Shown here piece by piece: positions 59,228 through 64,000 of a stretch of DNA of 64,000 nucleotides. The first letter of the stretch is position 1, and the number at the start of each line of letters is the position of its first letter. The notes beneath the pieces were generated by a model that did no database searches, had not been told where the DNA came from, and worked only from the letters and a program-made list of their open reading frames with translations. Where the stretch lies: positions 103,095 through 167,094 of the forward strand of contig MEHQ01003200.1 in assembly GCA_008828725.1 (NCBI GenBank), read 5' to 3'. The translations under genes and the position numbers were made by a program. The DNA is from Saccharina japonica. Its lineage: Eukaryota; Sar; Phaeophyceae; Laminariales; Laminariaceae.

Positions 59228-62200
59228 GTCAGAGGCTGTGGCTGTACGTAGTGTAGTGTTTTTTGGTGGGTGGGTGGGTTGGTGGATTGTCGGTTGGTGA
59301 AGGTTTAGCTACAGTAGTTTTTTTGCTGTGCTCTTGGTTCTGGCGCGCAGAAGCGTCTGACGGCCTTCCTCTTGCCCCCGCGAACTGCTGTTTTTGACAC
59401 GATGCCACCCTACTACTATAATAGTAATAGACTACTCACGACTTGCACCTCTTTGTCGCTCTTACTGTTTCCTGTATTATATTGTAACAGGGGCAGTCTA
59501 TCCAGCTCTTGGGGCGCAAGATGGCGCAAGACGCCCAACAAGCCATCCAGGAGGGCCAGCAGGAATATGTGAGCGAGAGAGATGGGTGAAAAAGTGAAAA
59601 TTATTCAACACAGGCACGCAAATGTCCTGCATGCTTTGCTACTGTACAGCAGCAGTATAGTAGTAACATGGCTGTGCCACCTTATCGTAACTGGTGCATA
59701 ATGGATCGTAACGAAGCTCCCCTGCTTGTCTGAAACACGTATGTACTATCATGCCGTACCGCTTTACGTACAGTAGTAGTACAGGTGTATAAATAGCAGT
59801 AGTAGTAGTAGTAGTAGTAGTAGCAGTAATAGTAGTAGTAGTAGTAGTAGTACAGCAGTACGAGTATTTCGGAGGATCTAGAGTATATAGGACCTACGGT
59901 ATATACAAAAACCTATATATTTACGTCTTTTTACTAACAATGTTTGGTCGTATTTACTATGGCCCCCCGTAAAAGTATAGTTTACGGCAGCAGTGTATAG
60001 TATGTACCTGGTAGCTGTGTTGACAATACAAAAAAATGTGGCTTTATTGCCCTTCTATTAGGGGGGGGGGGGGGCGTACTCATTTGTTGCTTGCCTTAGT
60101 CATTTGACCATTGACCCCGCATCCCTTTCGAGACGGAGCACCGTTCCTACTCCTAATAGAGACACCTCCAACACTTGGGCGCTCATTACGTTGTTTCCAT
60201 ATATTACAAATAAACGTTTTGCTAATCTTATCCCCTTCCTGTTTCGCCGCCTGTGGCCACCATCTATCTCCTAAGATAGCGATCGTTTTCTCGCTACTAT
60301 TTAGTTTACCAAACTGCTCCATGTCACACTCGTCTATTTTACTCATCTCCTCCTCTAACACATCCCTTTCCTCCTTGTACCTTTCACATTCTCCCACTAC
60401 GTGAATTCTACTCTCTACGGCCTTGCCACATGGGCACATCTGTGCATCTACTTCCTCTTCCTCCCGGCTACTGGTATACCTCCTTCTTCTTTCTGGCAGG
60501 TCCAGGCCCCCTACACGAAATCGCAGTTTCAGCTTTTTCGCGAAGTCCATTGGGCCATGCAGATACCTTTTCATTCCTATTCCTTCTCTCAACCCCCCGT
60601 ATATCTCTAAGTGTTCTTCCCCTTCCACCTTTTTTCTTAGCGCTAGCCTTTCCCTTCTTTCTATCCTTTCTTTACTTCTGTATTGTATCCGCTAAATTTC
60701 TCTCTGGCCAGCATCTCTTTTTGGTTTCCTAAATCCTTCCATATTAGGGAGGGGGGCATAGTAAATAGGACTCGTAAATATTGTTAGTAGAATAGGAAAA
60801 TATATCGGTTTTTGTGTGTACTGCAGGTCTCAATTACTATGGTCCCCCGTACTATCAAAAGCAACATCGCGCAAGGAAATTTCCATCCTTACATTATGCT
60901 GCTCGCGTGTCGTACATCTCCTTGTACGTTGCACCTTGGGCACGCCCCTTACCATACCTCAGTAGTAAGTAAGGCACTTCTAATCCCAAGCGCACTTCGT
61001 CGGGGCTACGTAGTATACACTTACTATTAAAAACTCAAAACTATACTTATATATATGTGCATATATATTTATTTATTTTTTCCATCCCATTTATTATCTT
61101 CGCCCTTCCTTTCTCTCTCCTTCCTAGCCGAAACTCAGATCCGGGGTCACAAAGTAGGCACTTCTCCCTCCTCCCCCACTACGGTTCTTGCCTTGCATTT
61201 TTATCGCGAGAAGATTTCAGCACTTTCTTCCCTCGTCGACTTGCGTCGGACACCGCCTACCCACGCCACGAAGGCGCTCTCAGCAATTGGTTCCTTTTTC
61301 TTTTTTCAAATAAAGACAAATCTCTCACCACGGTGGGATTCGATCTTGGGTACCAATGATAGTAGTCTTTGAAGCTGACCACTACTCTACCGGGGCGATA
61401 CAGAGTACTGGCACGTATATACACGTATGTATACCCCCCCCACGGTTTTTGGCGGGGGTGTCATGTAGGTCGGTTCATACAAGTACTGCTGCAACACCTG
61501 GTACCAGGCATGAATACCTGATGGTATGTGGTGTTTTTTGTTGTTGTGTTTTTTCCATCCCATTTATTATCTTCGCACTTCCGTTTTCCTCCCTCCCTAG
61601 TCAGTCGTAACTCAGATCCGGGGTCACAAAGTAGGCTCCTCTCCCTCCCCCCCCACTACGGTTCTTGCCTTGATTTTTAAAGCACTTGCCAGTGTTCTGG
61701 CTGTGTATCAATCTAGCGCCACTTATTTCTACGGTGGTGTTGATACTCTTGCCCCGCCAAGCTTCTCTTTCTGTGTGGCTGCTCGACCTTGAAAGCACTG
61801 CTTGCTGAGCATCTCCGCTCGGTACTAAACCAGAAGACTGGAACCACAACCCTCTTCTCAACATTCTTCCGTCCTTCCACAAACCTTAGATTGAGCTATC
61901 TTTCACTTTGGCCTTTTCGCTCAATCTCCAACGTTTTCGTGTGTACCGTAGGTCCTATTTACTAGCATTTACTATGGTCCCCCGTAATAGCGCAAGCGTT
62001 TTTTTTTCAAGAACCCAGGGCTGGCGCTAGCGGTAAAAATGTGTTCGGACCAACCGCAGGCCTTCGAAAAGGGCCAATGATAGGCAGGCCTCTGTAGGAT
62101 ACGTTTTCATACATTTTCTGAACAGGTCGGTTCCAGGTACCCCAAGACATGTCTGCATAACTTTCGCGCGAATGGTCGGGATAGTTGAGTATGTACATAC

Positions 62201-64000
62201 AGACAGTAGGACCAAATATCAAGTCATGTATATATAACGCCAAAGGTTGATTTTATACTCAAACTAAGTAATTGATTGGTACCTGGTAGCAGCAGTAGTA
62301 GGTTGGGCTACTGATAGAAGGTTAACCAACCGCCTATCCAAACTATCAACAAGCATTGTAACACTCTACCCCCCTCCTGGAACGGCGGACTGTTTTTCAG
62401 GTACAGACCGGATACAGTACGAGTAGTAGTGGTCCCTCTATAGTGCCGGTTGAGTAGTGCCGGCTGCCCGCTATTGTGCCTATGAAATCGCTTGGCACAG
62501 TTGGGATTAACCAGTGTGGCAGTGTGCGGAGTAGTGCCGGTTGCCGCTACGAGCGAGTATAGTGCAGGTATTGTTGGCTGGCGCATATCGGCACTATATA
62601 GGGACCACTACTGTACACGGGTCGACGTGTCAAAGCCAGGCGGTTCCATTTTTTAGTTTTTATGGGGACCAACTTTTCTGTATTCTTTAAAAAAGGCTTG
62701 CTGTGGAGGGTGGCGATAATCGAAGTCACGACCCAAAACCCATGTCCTACCGTCGACGCCATGTGTTAGGCGTTATTAACAGTCTGTTGCGGTACTGATA
62801 AAATGGAAACCGATCGCCTGCCTACACTAAGCTTTGAAACATACCAGGTACCAGGTAACAACGAGACAATGCCGTAAATGCTACGTACTCTTTTGCCGCA
62901 CAAAAACACAGGATCGATGCCCAATACATGGCGTGGACGTCCAACGCTGAAGCCAAATGAGGCGATATGCTTGAAGCAACCCGCAGGAAAACCTGGTATT
63001 AATAGGTTTTATGCTTTATGGCGTGTTATCCAAGTACCCGCCTCGTACTAGTGGAACCACACGCGGGCCACACAGTATATATATATATATATATATATTC
63101 CCGTACTCTATAGGTTTTTCTACACGCCTTACATAGGCCGCTCCGTTGTTGACAACTCATCTCGATTGATACATAAACGGCGAGGATTGTGATTCAGTGT
63201 CTGACGGTGCTCTCACATCGGAGACGCATCACTGACCAAACATGTATCGCCAGTTGTTGTTGTTGTTTTTTTTTTTTTTTGTGAGTTTCCGCTTTTGATG
63301 GCCCGCTCGTGAGCTTCTTCGCCACTTCCCGGTACTGGTATCTCTCTTACTCGAGTGTAATATCATACATATATACCTTCGTTTTCTGTTTTCTTCGCCG
63401 TTTTTTATTGATACTCACGCTGCATATTGTCGGATGGCAAATGAAATACTGCTGCTATTAATACTGTAATATGAATTGTGCCTGGCATCTCCCTTCCTGG
63501 CGCGTCTATCGTATTGCCTCTTATCTCTTGCCTGATGCACCTGTCTTAGGTCGTGTNTGCCGGCCGGATCAAGCGGATGCTGGGCCACCTGGTCTACCGC
63601 CTGAATACCTGCGAGGACGAGAGGCGTGTTCTGCGCAAAGAAAGGGACCAAGTTCGCGTCGAGCTTGGTATTCAACGAAAGACTGCGCGTGCGCTAGTCA
63701 AGGTCTCCACGCGTCTAGACCAGATCCAGCACAGCCTGAACCAAGAAGAAGAAAAGAACGCGGACCTGCAAAGGGAGTTCGCCAGAGTGACCGCAGTGAA
63801 GGAGGATCTCGAAAAGGCCAACCGAGGTCTTCGAGCGGACGTCGCCCACCTAGACGCGGCTCAAAGACAGTGGGAGAACAACTCTCCCGCCAAGGTGGCC
63901 GAGGTCCACAATCAACTTTTGGCACTCCAGGCCAATCAAGAGAAGCTTGCCACGCGGAACGTCAGCCTTTGCGCTCAAAAGGATCGACTCATGGAGGTCA
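58727..64000 (+). CDS. Gene F (5' part): Ser/Glu-rich and coiled-coil protein, continues off right edge
   Basis: Exons 58727-59227, 59491-59568 and 63550 to beyond 64000, all joined in phase 0. The protein begins MSNISEGDEDEEDS, is Ser/Gly/Asp-rich with Ser and Gln-type runs for about 130 residues, then turns to heptad-like helix: VDKVVELLQQGQEAQQKLAE, AQDAQQAIQEGQQEY, and a long coiled coil (RVLRKERDQVRVELGIQ; DLQREFARVTAVKEDLEKAN; ALQANQEKLATRNVSL). It contains no catalytic motif in view. A structural role (cytoskeletal, centrosomal or SMC/tropomyosin-like) is inference. One ambiguous base (63557) lies at the start of exon 3. Intron 2 (4 kb) contains a truncated LINE, a SINE and MITEs. Confidence 0.65.
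59491..59568 (+). CDS. Gene F exon 2
   Basis: The acceptor ATTGTAACAG precedes 26 codons: GQSIQLLGRKMAQDAQQAIQ, then EGQQEY, donor GTGAGC. It continues the Gln-rich helix, phase 0 both sides. Confidence 0.65.
59790..59860. repeat. AGT trinucleotide array
   Basis: AGTAGT runs interrupted by AGC and AAT in gene F intron 2. Confidence 0.85.
59869..59971. mobile_element. TAGTAAATA-family MITE, copy in gene F intron 2
   Basis: Interior GGACCTACGGTATATACAAA and right end TTTACTATGGCCCCCCGTA are intact. The left end is degenerate. Confidence 0.55.
60062..60745 (-). mobile_element. Non-LTR retrotransposon 3' part, best-preserved copy
   Basis: The plus-strand G14 at 60062 is the tail. The reverse strand is open for 182 codons (60628-60080) with KLKLRFRVGGLDLPERR, CPCGKAVESRIHVVGEC, LGDRWWPQAAKQEG, NIWKQRNERPS and MTKASNK and TGA eight bases before the C run. 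The 5' truncation is bordered by a TAGTAAATA MITE. It lies in intron 2 of gene F. Confidence 0.8.
60080..60628 (-). pseudogene. LINE ORF2 C-terminal fragment, uninterrupted
   Basis: The longest intact stretch of the retrotransposon protein here. It covers the basic linker, the C-x-C-x8-H-x4-C motif and the C terminus. It lacks endonuclease and reverse transcriptase domains, so it is a truncated dead copy. Confidence 0.7.
60744..60851. mobile_element. TAGTAAATA-family MITE, copy in gene F intron 2
   Basis: TTAGGGAGGGGGGCATAGTAAAT to ACTATGGTCCCCCGTA, in the reverse interior orientation, abutting the truncated LINE. A partial copy is also present at 61937-61986. Confidence 0.6.
61066..61399 (-). 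mobile_element. tRNA-headed SINE with a divergent head
   Basis: The body matches the other copies, but the head, read on the minus strand, is ATCGCCCCGGTAGAGTAGTG..GATCGAATCCCACC. This differs from the GGTGGTCTAAC head of the other copies and suggests a second source tRNA or subfamily. Confidence 0.6.
61400..63549. other. Remainder of gene F intron 2
   Basis: Contains a partial SINE tail (61550-61680), a partial TAGTAAATA MITE, the intact GGTCCCTC MITE and a TA repeat near 63077-63098. No exon was recognised in 61700-63549. Confidence 0.45.
62428..62609. mobile_element. GGTCCCTCTATAGTGCCGG MITE, intact copy
   Basis: 182 bp with ends AGTGGTCCCTCTATAGTGCC and GGCACTATATAGGGACCACT. This is the clearest copy for defining the family termini. 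Confidence 0.7.
63550..64000 (+). CDS. Gene F exon 3 (cut by window end)
   Basis: The acceptor CCTGTCTTAG precedes an open frame to the window edge, 150 codons. After VV and an ambiguous residue it reads AGRIKRMLGHLVYRLN, CEDERRVLRKERDQVRVE and repeated heptads, ending KDRLMEV. Charged, Gly- and Pro-poor: a strong coiled coil. Confidence 0.75.

Overview
The window is nuclear DNA of a eukaryote with long introns. It has short phase-matched exons with GT..AG borders, introns of several kilobases filled with repeats, trinucleotide-rich coding and non-coding tracts, a nuclear tRNA gene and dozens of short transposon copies. Codon use in the recognisable exons is fairly GC-rich, while introns are mixed and repeat-laden. 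This fits a stramenopile of the brown-algal type, but that placement is inference and nothing in the window proves it. No bacterial, plastid or viral gene block is visible.

Layout. (A) 138-2655, minus strand: the first three coding exons of a gene that runs off the left edge, with a charged nuclear-type protein and an N-terminal helical or winged-helix-like segment faintly recalling NVL-type AAA ATPases. (2.7-9.0 kb) Intergenic, dominated by a 2.33-kb tandem duplication that carries an inverted-repeat element. (B) 9043 to about 33 kb, plus strand: at least eight phase-consistent exons of a protein resembling the MSS51 C-terminal-domain family, with exon 4 present as two near-identical copies. 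A ninth exon at 32843 fits in phase. (C) 36.36-43.67 kb, plus strand: three phase-linked exons of an unrecognised protein that may be the 3' part of B or a separate gene. (44-52 kb) Repeats plus a tRNA-Leu(AAG) at 50092. (D) about 52.46-57.45 kb, plus strand: an arrestin-like gene with a clear stop. (E) 57.44-58.0 kb, minus strand: weak convergent exon candidates. (F) 58727 to the right edge, plus strand: a Ser/Glu-rich then long coiled-coil protein.

The most interesting material is in the introns. One non-LTR retrotransposon family and a short non-autonomous family share the same roughly 70-bp 3' end. That end contains the last codons of the LINE ORF, its stop codon and the motif ATGAGTAC, and runs straight into a poly-C tail. 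Copies stack head to tail in each other's C tails. A separate tRNA-headed SINE family has A-rich tails, and one copy has a filled site with a matching empty site in the window. At least seven short inverted-repeat families (MITE-like) occur, several nested. The tandem copy of exon 4 cannot be spliced together with the first without a stop, so it is either silent or a mutually exclusive alternative.

All gene models were built by eye from splice motifs, reading phase and protein character. Family names are tentative unless stated otherwise.
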